A DNA stretch of 29,384 nt from NCBI GenBank assembly GCA_963738325.1, contig CAVTWD010000016.1, positions 1-29,384 of the forward strand, written 5' to 3'. The translations under genes and the position numbers were made by a program. Source of the stretch: CAVTWD01 sp963738325. Its GTDB lineage: Bacteria; Actinomycetota; Acidimicrobiia; Acidimicrobiales; Ilumatobacteraceae. Shown piece after piece: positions 23,308 through 29,384 of this stretch. The notes beneath the pieces were generated by a model, which saw only the letters and a program-made list of their open reading frames with translations, ran no database searches and was not told the DNA's origin. Positions within the stretch are counted from its first letter, which is position 1; the number at the start of each line of letters is the position of its first letter.

Positions 23308-23348
23308 GTCCTGTGAAGAGAATCAGCCTTGAGCGTGGCGCGAGACGT

Positions 23349-24590
23349 TCATGCGGCAATCTTCCGGAGTGTGACTGCATAGCCGAGGTCCCGGAGTTGT
23401 TGGACGAGGCGCTCTTGGTGGCGTGCGGTGTCGCCGCGTCGGGCGAAGTAATCGCCGCCGAGGTCGCTGTAGTCGACGTTGTTGGTGAGCAGGTGCCAGC
23501 AGATGACCAGGATCGAGTGGCCAACCGCGACCGCGGCCTTCTTCTTGCCGATCCGTCGGGCCAGCCGCCAGAACTGGGCTGACAGGTAGGTGTCACGGGA
23601 CCGGGCCGCAGACCAGGCGCATTGGTTCAAGATGTCGGCGAGCCACGGGTCGCCTTTGGTGGTCTTGCCGGAGTGGCGTTTGCCGCCGGTGATGTTGTTG
23701 CCCGGCGACATCCCGGCCCAGGAAGCGAGGTGCCCGGCGGTCGGGAAGCGGGTCATGTCGACACCGATCTCGGCGATGATGCACTCCGCGGCCCGTTTGC
23801 CGACCCCGGTGATGGTGTCGAGGTGGTCGCGGGCCTCAACGAAAGGGACCATCACCTCGTCGACTCGTTCGTCGAGCTGGGCGATGGCGGACTCGAGGTG
23901 AGCAGTGTGGTCCAGGCACAACCGGATCAGGAGGGCGTGGTGGTCGCGGAACCGTCCTCGCAGGGCCTCGCGCAACTCGGGGATCTTCTTGCGTAGCACC
24001 CCTTTGGCGAGCTCGGCGAGAACCTCGGGGTCGCGCTCCCCGGCAACGAGCGCGGCCAGCATCGCTCGCCCCGACACACCGAGCACATCGGAGGCGACCG
24101 AGTCCAACTTGATGCCGGCGTCCTCCAGGGTCTTGTGGATCCGCTGGCACTCGGAGGTGTGAGCCTGGACGAGGCGTTTGCGGTAGCGGGTCAGGTCACG
24201 CAGCTCCCGGATCGCCACCGGGGGCACGAAACTGGCGCGCAGCAGGCCGTGTTCCAACAGCTCAGCAAGCCACTCGGCGTCGAGAACATCGGACTTACGA
24301 CCGGGGAGGATCTTGACGTGGCGGGCGTTGACCAACTTCAGATCGAACCCGCGGTCTTCGAGCACGTACCACGGTGACTTCCAATACGACCCGGTCGCTT
24401 CCATGACGACCTCGGTGACACCCTCGGCGGTGAACCAGTCGGCCATCGCCTCCAGCTGGGAAGTGAAGGAGCTGAACGTCCGGGTCTCCTTGCGGCGACC
24501 CTTGCCGCTCGGATCTGGTGTGCGCACGCAGGCGACCACCTCGTCCTTACCGATGTCCACCCCGGCGCACCGCTCCACCATCAGGTCCAT
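23349..24590 (-). CDS. IS110-family transposase (DEDD), tandem copy 1
   Basis: 413 residues. DEDD domain: VERCAGVDIGKDEVVACVRT (first Asp), VVMEATGSYWKSPWYVLED (Glu), PGRKSDVLDAEWLAELLEHG (Asp pair). A middle coiled-coil-like region (LTRYRKRLVQAHTSECQRIH) follows, then a Transposase_20 domain with LDTITGVGKRAAECIIAEIG, FPTAGHLASWAGMSPGNNIT and HSGKTTKG holding the likely nucleophilic Ser. Ends LGYAVTLRKIAA. The frame is intact and the length normal. It differs from copy 2 by one residue I can find (Arg in EARDHLD, codon near 23829; the relative at 28177-29322 also has Arg). Bridge-RNA-guided recombinase by family knowledge. Confidence 0.92.
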   Translation of the reverse strand: MDLMVERCAGVDIGKDEVVACVRTPDPSGKGRRKETRTFSSFTSQLEAMADWFTAEGVTEVVMEATGSYWKSPWYVLEDRGFDLKLVNARHVKILPGRKSDVLDAEWLAELLEHGLLRASFVPPVAIRELRDLTRYRKRLVQAHTSECQRIHKTLEDAGIKLDSVASDVLGVSGRAMLAALVAGERDPEVLAELAKGVLRKKIPELREALRGRFRDHHALLIRLCLDHTAHLESAIAQLDERVDEVMVPFVEARDHLDTITGVGKRAAECIIAEIGVDMTRFPTAGHLASWAGMSPGNNITGGKRHSGKTTKGDPWLADILNQCAWSAARSRDTYLSAQFWRLARRIGKKKAAVAVGHSILVICWHLLTNNVDYSDLGGDYFARRGDTARHQERLVQQLRDLGYAVTLRKIAA

Positions 24591-24808
24591 CGCCGACCCC
24601 CCGTCTGACCATCTTGGAATTTTGGGTGGGCCGGCGGGGTCAACCGATCAACGACGCTGTGAAGCGTGTACCTGACAACAATTCGAGGTGCCGGGAAGAC
24701 CCCTGGCGTCAGTCTGTAAGTCGGGCTCTACCTGCACCAAGGGCAAACGAGCTCAGCCAGGCCCGACACGATTCTCATCCATCGAGGCGGCCAACGAGCC
24801 ATGGGGGT
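24591..24808 (-). ncRNA. candidate IS110 bridge RNA region, copy 1
   Basis: 218 non-coding bases between the transposase start and the element boundary, the place where IS110-group elements encode their bridge RNA. Read in the transposase direction it contains CTTCACAG (24664-24657), identical to the terminus of the element's right end, and AGGGGTCT (24704-24697), complementary at 7 of 8 positions to the junction AGACCCCC. It also contains GTTGTCAGGT (24679-24670), resembling the genomic flank GTTGTCAAGGTC at 23299-23310. Such matches are expected of donor and target guides. I did not fold it, and guide order differs from what I recall for IS621. Confidence 0.4.
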
Positions 24809-24846
24809 CTGTGAAGAGAATCAGCCTTGAGCGTGGCGCGAGACGT

Positions 24847-26088
24847 TCATGCGGCAATCTTCCGGAGTGTGACTGCATAGCCGAGGTCCCGGAGTTGTTG
24901 GACGAGGCGCTCTTGGTGGCGTGCGGTGTCGCCGCGTCGGGCGAAGTAATCGCCGCCGAGGTCGCTGTAGTCGACGTTGTTGGTGAGCAGGTGCCAGCAG
25001 ATGACCAGGATCGAGTGGCCAACCGCGACCGCGGCCTTCTTCTTGCCGATCCGTCGGGCCAGCCGCCAGAACTGGGCTGACAGGTAGGTGTCACGGGACC
25101 GGGCCGCAGACCAGGCGCATTGGTTCAAGATGTCGGCGAGCCACGGGTCGCCTTTGGTGGTCTTGCCGGAGTGGCGTTTGCCGCCGGTGATGTTGTTGCC
25201 CGGCGACATCCCGGCCCAGGAAGCGAGGTGCCCGGCGGTCGGGAAGCGGGTCATGTCGACACCGATCTCGGCGATGATGCACTCCGCGGCCCGTTTGCCG
25301 ACCCCGGTGATGGTGTCGAGGTGGTCGTGGGCCTCAACGAAAGGGACCATCACCTCGTCGACTCGTTCGTCGAGCTGGGCGATGGCGGACTCGAGGTGAG
25401 CAGTGTGGTCCAGGCACAACCGGATCAGGAGGGCGTGGTGGTCGCGGAACCGTCCTCGCAGGGCCTCGCGCAACTCGGGGATCTTCTTGCGTAGCACCCC
25501 TTTGGCGAGCTCGGCGAGAACCTCGGGGTCGCGCTCCCCGGCAACGAGCGCGGCCAGCATCGCTCGCCCCGACACACCGAGCACATCGGAGGCGACCGAG
25601 TCCAACTTGATGCCGGCGTCCTCCAGGGTCTTGTGGATCCGCTGGCACTCGGAGGTGTGAGCCTGGACGAGGCGTTTGCGGTAGCGGGTCAGGTCACGCA
25701 GCTCCCGGATCGCCACCGGGGGCACGAAACTGGCGCGCAGCAGGCCGTGTTCCAACAGCTCAGCAAGCCACTCGGCGTCGAGAACATCGGACTTACGACC
25801 GGGGAGGATCTTGACGTGGCGGGCGTTGACCAACTTCAGATCGAACCCGCGGTCTTCGAGCACGTACCACGGTGACTTCCAATACGACCCGGTCGCTTCC
25901 ATGACGACCTCGGTGACACCCTCGGCGGTGAACCAGTCGGCCATCGCCTCCAGCTGGGAAGTGAAGGAGCTGAACGTCCGGGTCTCCTTGCGGCGACCCT
26001 TGCCGCTCGGATCTGGTGTGCGCACGCAGGCGACCACCTCGTCCTTACCGATGTCCACCCCGGCGCACCGCTCCACCATCAGGTCCAT
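24847..26088 (-). CDS. IS110-family transposase (DEDD), tandem copy 2
   Basis: 413 residues, identical to copy 1 except His for Arg in EAHDHLD, a residue in the linker region just before the LDTITGVGKRAAECIIAEIG helix-hairpin-helix-like segment. The third relative has Arg here, so the change probably arose in this copy. All DEDD positions and the SGKTTKG region are intact. Because copies 1 and 2 are contiguous, the right end of this copy lies directly upstream of copy 1's left end, which recreates the RE-LE junction found in excised circles of this family. Confidence 0.92.
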   Translation of the reverse strand: MDLMVERCAGVDIGKDEVVACVRTPDPSGKGRRKETRTFSSFTSQLEAMADWFTAEGVTEVVMEATGSYWKSPWYVLEDRGFDLKLVNARHVKILPGRKSDVLDAEWLAELLEHGLLRASFVPPVAIRELRDLTRYRKRLVQAHTSECQRIHKTLEDAGIKLDSVASDVLGVSGRAMLAALVAGERDPEVLAELAKGVLRKKIPELREALRGRFRDHHALLIRLCLDHTAHLESAIAQLDERVDEVMVPFVEAHDHLDTITGVGKRAAECIIAEIGVDMTRFPTAGHLASWAGMSPGNNITGGKRHSGKTTKGDPWLADILNQCAWSAARSRDTYLSAQFWRLARRIGKKKAAVAVGHSILVICWHLLTNNVDYSDLGGDYFARRGDTARHQERLVQQLRDLGYAVTLRKIAA

Positions 26089-26306
26089 CGCCGACCCCCC
26101 GTCTGACCATCTTGGAATTTTGGGTGGGCCGGCGGGGTCAACCGATCAACGACGCTGTGAAGCGTGTACCTGACAACAATTCGAGGTGCCGGGAAGACCC
26201 CTGGCGTCAGTCTGTAAGTCGGGCTCTACCTGCACCAAGGGCAAACGAGCTCAGCCAGGCCCGACACGATTCTCATCCATCGAGGCGGCCAACGAGCCAT
26301 GGGGGT
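26089..26306 (-). ncRNA. candidate IS110 bridge RNA region, copy 2
   Basis: Same sequence as 24591-24808 as far as I can see, with the same guide-like words at +1498. It is preceded (transposase direction) by the right end of the third IS110 (ending CTTACAG) instead of its own, so any promoter built across the junction would be a hybrid of two related elements. Confidence 0.38.
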
Positions 26307-26333
26307 CTGTAAGGAGAATCCCCCCGGACCCGT

Positions 26334-26433
26334 TCAGGCGGCCAGGTTGGTGAGGGTGACTCCGTAGCCGAGGTCTTGGAGCTGTCGGATGAGTTGGTCG
26401 CGGCGTTTGTCGGTGTCGGTGCGTTTGGCGAAC
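26334..26433 (-). pseudogene. IS110 transposase, C-terminal piece of the split copy
   Basis: Minus strand: FAKRTDTDKRRDQLIRQLQD then LGYGVTLTNLAA, stop at 26334-26336. It matches the C-terminus of the tandem copies (RLVQQLRDLGYAVTLRKIAA). It joins the piece ending at 28177 once the IS3 element and one copy of the AAC target duplication are removed. Confidence 0.8.
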
Positions 26434-26480
26434 GTGGGCTTCCCCCCGTTTCGTGGAGGCATCCTCTATGAGGAGGAGAG

Positions 26481-26771
26481 ATGCCAGAGACACGACGGAA
26501 GTACGACCCTGAGTTTCGTGAGGGGGCCGTCCGGATCGTGCGCGAGACCGGCAAGTCGATCGCCCAGGTGGCCAGGGATATCGGGATCAACCCGGGGACG
26601 CTGGGCAACTGGGTTGATCGGGACCGGGTCGAGCGGGGCGAGAAGGAGGGCCTGAGCGTCGACGAGCGTGCTCGTCTGGTCCAGCTCGAGCGTGAGAACG
26701 CTGAGCTGCGGATGGAGCGTGATGTCCTCAAGCGATCCGTGGTCCTGTGGGTAAAGGAGGCGACGCGGTGA
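26481..26771 (+). CDS. IS3-family OrfA
   Basis: 96 residues: RRKYDPEFREGAVRIVRETG, IAQVARDIGINPGTLGNWVD (helix-turn-helix that binds the IS ends) and a C-terminal leucine-zipper-like helix ARLVQLERENAELRMERDVL. GAGGAGAG lies just before ATG 26481. The stop TGA (26769-26771) overlaps the orfB GTG (26768) in GTGA. OrfA and OrfB of IS3 elements are often joined by -1 frameshifting; here the ribosome site AAAGGAGG before GTG 26768 makes separate, coupled initiation of OrfB possible as well. Confidence 0.88.
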   Translation: MPETRRKYDPEFREGAVRIVRETGKSIAQVARDIGINPGTLGNWVDRDRVERGEKEGLSVDERARLVQLERENAELRMERDVLKRSVVLWVKEATR

Positions 26772-27783
26772 CCGTGGCATCGTTCATCGCCGCCCAAAGG
26801 ACCGAGCACGGTGTCCCCCACGCGCTGTCCTGTCGGGCGCTGGAGGTGCCCGAGTCGACGTTCTACAAGTGGCGCGACCGGTCCCCGGCGCCCCGCCAGG
26901 CCCGTCGGGCCGCGCTTGACGCGGCGGTGAAGGAGTCCTTCGAGGACTCGGGGGGCACGCCGGGCACCTACGGGTCGCCCCGGGTGTGGGAGGACCTGAT
27001 CGCCGACGGTTGGCGGGTGTCGAAGAAGACGGTGGCCGCCTCGATGGCCCGCCAGGGCCTGCAGGGGCGCAGCCCGAAACGCAAGCGGCGCTCCCTGACC
27101 CGCCCCGACAAGGCGGCCGCGCCGATCCCGGACCTGGTGAAGCGGGACTTCGACGCGGCGGTGATCGACCAGCGCTGGTGCGGGGACCTGACCGAGATCC
27201 CCACCGACGAGGGCAAGCTGTATTTGGCCACCGTGCTGGACCTGGCGAGCCGCCGGCTGCCCGGCTTCGCGCTGGGCGAGCATCACGACGCCGCGCTGGC
27301 ACGGGCCGCGCTGTGCATGGCCGCCGCCGTGCGCGGCGGGCGGGTCGCCGGCGTCGTGTTCCACTCCGACAAGGGCGGCGAGTACACCGGCGACGTGTTC
27401 GCCCAAGCCTGCGCCGGGCTGGGGGCGATCCAGTCGATGGGGCGGGTCGGCTCGTGCCAGTTAACCGGCCAATCTGCCTCCCCCTTTCGGCGCGGTGATT
27501 GGCCGGTTAACTGGCATTGTCCGGGCCCGAAGGGCGGACCAATCTCCGATTGGCCGGACAAGCGCTGGACAACGCGGCGGCCGAAAGCTTCAACTCCACC
27601 CTCGAGCACGAGCTGCTCTCCCGCCGGCGGTTCGCCACCAAGGACCAAGCCCGTCGCGAGGTTGCCGCCTAAGAGAAACATCGGCGCCGTCACAGCTCGG
27701 CCGAGATGATGGCCCCGGTCGCCTACGAGCAGGTGCTCGCCGAACGCGCCGCCCAACACGACCCCGGGGAGGTGGCAGCATGA
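26768..27783 (+). pseudogene. IS3-family OrfB (rve), disrupted
   Basis: From GTG 26768: FIAAQRTEHGVPHALSCRAL, VPESTFYKWRDRSP, PGTYGSPRVWEDLIADGWRV, then the rve core with WCGDLTEIPTDEGKLYLATV (first Asp) and VVFHSDKGGEYTGDVFAQAC (second Asp), to GRVGS at 27454. A 107-bp insertion (27455-27561) follows. The frame resumes at 27562 with ALDNAAAESFNSTLEHELLS, which holds the catalytic Glu. TAA at 27670-27672, with a likely loss of a few codons, breaks it again; RRRHSSAEMMAPVAYEQVLA follows to TGA 27781-27783. The two Asp are now cut off from the Glu, so this copy cannot make active transposase. Confidence 0.85.
27455..27561. repeat. 107-bp double-palindrome insertion in IS3 orfB
   Basis: Part 1 (27455-27516): perfect 20-bp inverted repeat TGCCAGTTAACCGGCCAATC ... 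complement, around a 22-base loop. Part 2 (27517-27561): stem TTGTCCGG/CCGGACAA enclosing two hairpins, GCCC-GAA-GGGC and CCAATC-TCC-GATTGG, a three-way-junction shape. Both parts share CCAATC/GATTGG and CCGG words. Removing exactly these 107 bases restores TCG-GCG (GRVGS-ALDN) of OrfB; no target duplication is visible. Confidence 0.8.
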
Positions 27784-28121
27784 ACCCCGTGCGCGACGAT
27801 ACCGCGACGAACGTCTGCCCGGCATGTGGCGGGTCGTTCTCACCCGAGGGCCGTCAGAGGTACTGCTCGACCGTCTGCCGACAGCAGGCGTGGCGACGCC
27901 GACGACAGGCGCCCATGCCGCCGGTCCCGGCCAAGCCGACCACCGTGTACGAATGCGACAGCTGTGGAGAACGCGCCCTCGGCGAGCAGTACTGCGAGGA
28001 CTGCCGCACGTTCATGCGCCGGGTCGGGCCCGGAGGCCCGTGCCCCCACTGCGACGAACTCGTGGCCCTTCAAGACATCATCAGCGAGGACCAACTCGCT
28101 CCCGCCCGCCGGCGGCCATGA
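27780..28121 (+). CDS. IS3 passenger: small multi-zinc-ribbon protein
   Basis: 113 residues; ATG 27780 overlaps the orfB stop in ATGA, so it was translated with the transposase. It contains CPACGGSFSPEGRQRYCSTVC followed by a basic RQQAWRRRRQ, then YECDSCGERALGEQYCEDC and GPCPHCDELV: five Cys pairs, enough for two zinc ribbons and a half-site. It lies inside the IS3 inverted repeats, so it moves with the element. The CPxCG..F...G..RYCS..CR..A.RRR pattern is common in short actinobacterial proteins that I would expect to bind nucleic acid. A role as transposition accessory or regulator is inference. Confidence 0.75.
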   Translation: MNPVRDDTATNVCPACGGSFSPEGRQRYCSTVCRQQAWRRRRQAPMPPVPAKPTTVYECDSCGERALGEQYCEDCRTFMRRVGPGGPCPHCDELVALQDIISEDQLAPARRRP

Positions 28122-28176
28122 CCTCAACGACTACCTTGACCTATAAGCAACCCTCCACGGTTTGGGGGGAAGCCCA

Positions 28177-29322
28177 AACCAGTCGCCTCCGAGGTCGTCG
28201 TAGTCGCAGTCGTTGGTGAGGAGGTGCCAGGCGATCACCAGGATCGAGTGGCCGACGGCGACAGCGGCCTTGCGTTTGCCGATGCAACGCACGAGACGCC
28301 AGTACTGGGCGACAAGGTAGGTGTTGCGGGTGTGTGATGCCGCGATGGCGCACTGGTTGAGGATCTCGCCGAGCCACCGGCTGCCGTTGTTGGTCTTGCC
28401 GGACCGGCGTTTGCCTCCGGTGATGTTGTTGCCCGGGCACATCCCGGCCCATGACGCCAGGTGGGCCGCGGTCGGGAACCTGGTCATGTCCACGCCGATC
28501 TCGGCGATGATGCACTCGGCGGCCCGTTTGCCCACGCCGGTGATCGTGTCGAGGTGGTCACGGGCCTCCGAGAAAGGGGCCATCACCCGGTCGACTTCGG
28601 TGTCGAGGGTGGTGATGGCGTCTTCCAGGTGGGCGACGTGGTCCATGGTGATCTTCAGGATGGTGGCGTGATGTTCACGGAACCGGCCTTGGAGCGCCTC
28701 GCGCAACATCGGGATCTTCTTGCGCAGCGTTCCCTTGGCCAGCTCGGCCAGCGTCTCGGGGTCTCGTTCACCGGCGATCAACCCGGCCAGCATCTGCCGG
28801 CCCGACACCCCGAAGACGTCGGAGGCGACCGAGTCGAGTTTGATGCCGGCGTCCTCCAGCGTCTTCTGCACGCGCTGTTGCTCGGCGGTGTGGGTCTGGA
28901 TCAGCCGCTTGCGGTAGCGGGTGAGATCTCGCAGCTCGCGGATCGCCGGTGGCGGCACGAACGAGCTCCGCAGCAGCCCGTGTTCCAACAGCTCCGCCAA
29001 CCATGCTGCGTCGGCCATGTCCGTCTTGCGGCCCGGCACCATCTTCACGTGCTTGGCGTTCACGAGCTTGAGGTCGAAGCCGCGGTCCTCGAGCACATAC
29101 CAGATCGGCTTCCAATACGGGCCGGTCGCTTCCATGACCACCTCGACCACCCCGTTGGCGGCCAGCCAATCGGCCAACTCCTCCAAGCTCGACGTGAACG
29201 TCGGGAACACGCGCAGCTCGCTCTGCCGGCCCCTACCAGACGACCGCGGCGTTCGCACACAAGCGACCACCTCGTTCCTTTCCGACATCCAACCCGGCGC
29301 AGCGTTCGACGATGACATCCAT
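28177..29322 (-). pseudogene. IS110 transposase, N-terminal and central part of the split copy
   Basis: ATG 29322 begins MDVIVERCAGLDVGK, then one extra A in GGAAAGGAACGAGG shifts the frame; NEVVACVRTPRSSGRGRQSE continues in the next frame. From there DEDD motifs VVMEATGPYWKPIWYVLED and PGRKTDMADAAWLAELLEHG, then LDTITGVGKRAAECIIAEIG and FPTAAHLASWAGMCPGNNIT with RSGKTNNG, run to DYDDLGGDWF, where the IS3 element cuts in (28176/28177). The frame to 28131 after that is IS3 sequence. It is related to, but clearly different from, the tandem copies. Two lesions, so inactive, though its ends could still be used by an intact transposase. Confidence 0.85.
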
Positions 29323-29384
29323 GCACACCACCCCTCTCGCTCGACTGTGAGACGGGCCTGGCAGGGCCAACCGATCATCGAACC

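Larger units (their letters stand above)
23311..24808 (-). mobile_element. IS110 element, tandem copy 1 (1,498 bp)
   Basis: The unit begins CTGTGAAGAG and ends ATGGGGGT on the plus strand and is repeated directly, with no spacer, at 24809-26306. It consists of a 38-base right end, the transposase gene and a 218-base left end. No inverted repeats or target duplication are evident, as expected for IS110. Confidence 0.85.
24809..26306 (-). mobile_element. IS110 element, tandem copy 2 (1,498 bp)
   Basis: Direct repeat of 23311-24808. The translations in all frames differ at one base only: C in GGTCGCGGG of copy 1 is T in GGTCGTGGG here (near 25327). The non-coding ends look identical. Its left end abuts the right end of the third, older IS110 at 26306/26307. 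Confidence 0.85.
26434..28176 (+). mobile_element. IS3-family element with passenger gene, inserted in IS110
   Basis: Ends are 25-bp inverted repeats with 21 matches (TGGGCTTCCCCCC...CGTGGAGG at 26435-26459; complement at 28152-28176). The target AAC is duplicated at 26431-26433 and 28177-28179; joining the flanks restores the IS110 reading frame. Content: orfA, orfB (broken by a 107-bp insertion) and a zinc-ribbon gene. Confidence 0.88.
26307..29384 (-). mobile_element. older IS110 element split by an IS3 element; runs off the window
   Basis: It starts CTGTAAGGAGAATC, similar to the CTGTGAAGAGAATC end of the tandem copies, and its transposase pieces are at 26334-26433 and 28177-29322. At the right edge GGGCCAACCGATCATCGA resembles the left end of the other copies, so the element continues beyond 29384. 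Confidence 0.75.

Noticed and set aside
23311..26306. tandem duplication as a pure assembly artefact
   Set aside because: One base difference between the units, and the fact that the third, divergent IS110 abuts in the same way, argue for a real array; read-level proof is still lacking.
1..29384. CRISPR array, rRNA or complete integrase gene
   Set aside because: No short regularly spaced repeats, no rRNA-like sequence and no tyrosine or large serine integrase motifs were seen.

Overview
The window is high-GC DNA with strong G/C preference at third codon positions, GTG/TTG starts with clear Shine-Dalgarno sequences, and gene families typical of Actinomycetota (an ArsR-ArsC fusion, a COG4705-like membrane protein, an STAS remnant, IS110/IS256/IS3/IS1182 elements). 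I infer an actinobacterium, perhaps from Acidimicrobiia, but there is no rRNA or core marker to fix the taxon. It looks like an accessory island in heavy decay: about half is insertion sequence, and many non-IS genes carry single-base frameshifts.

Layout. 1-2.3 kb: a small secreted repeat protein, an STAS remnant, a membrane protein and a COG4705-like membrane protein. 2.4-5.5 kb: a decayed integrase-type transposase, a decayed IS256 3' part and an intact IS110 transposase. 6.3-8.1 kb: hypothetical genes, a broken Trp-rich protein and a compound RNA hairpin. 8.5-11.4 kb: a minus-strand unit arsR-arsC fusion > VOC protein > membrane-anchored class III cyclase (frameshifted), behind a recognisable autoregulated promoter; a frameshifted PhnB-like VOC gene lies nearby. 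11.8-12.8 kb: an IS3 orfA fragment has cut the antitoxin gene mntA, leaving a hepT toxin that lost its catalytic His; about 200 bp on is the 3' half of a tRNA-Lys, probably an attachment site. 13.3-17.3 kb: a minus-strand cluster of a truncated unknown gene, a TIR-TM-WD40 protein, a lipoprotein and a 43-residue peptide. 17.3-20.7 kb: transposons nested three deep. 21-23.1 kb: hypothetical genes and a second, intact mntA-hepT pair. 23.3 kb to the end: three IS110 elements head to tail, two of them differing at one base as far as I can see, the third split by an IS3 element that carries a zinc-ribbon passenger gene and is itself broken by a 107-bp palindromic insertion.

How the parts fit together. 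Both mntA-hepT copies are followed by the same ~125-bp tail. In copy A the tail runs into the tRNA-Lys 3' half; in copy B the IS110 array starts at the exactly equivalent CT. The most interesting points are this IS110 array (permanent RE-LE junctions, a candidate bridge RNA with guide-like matches, a tRNA-related target), the TIR-WD40/lipoprotein/micropeptide cluster, the natural knock-out of one toxin-antitoxin copy, and the structured insertion in the IS3 element.
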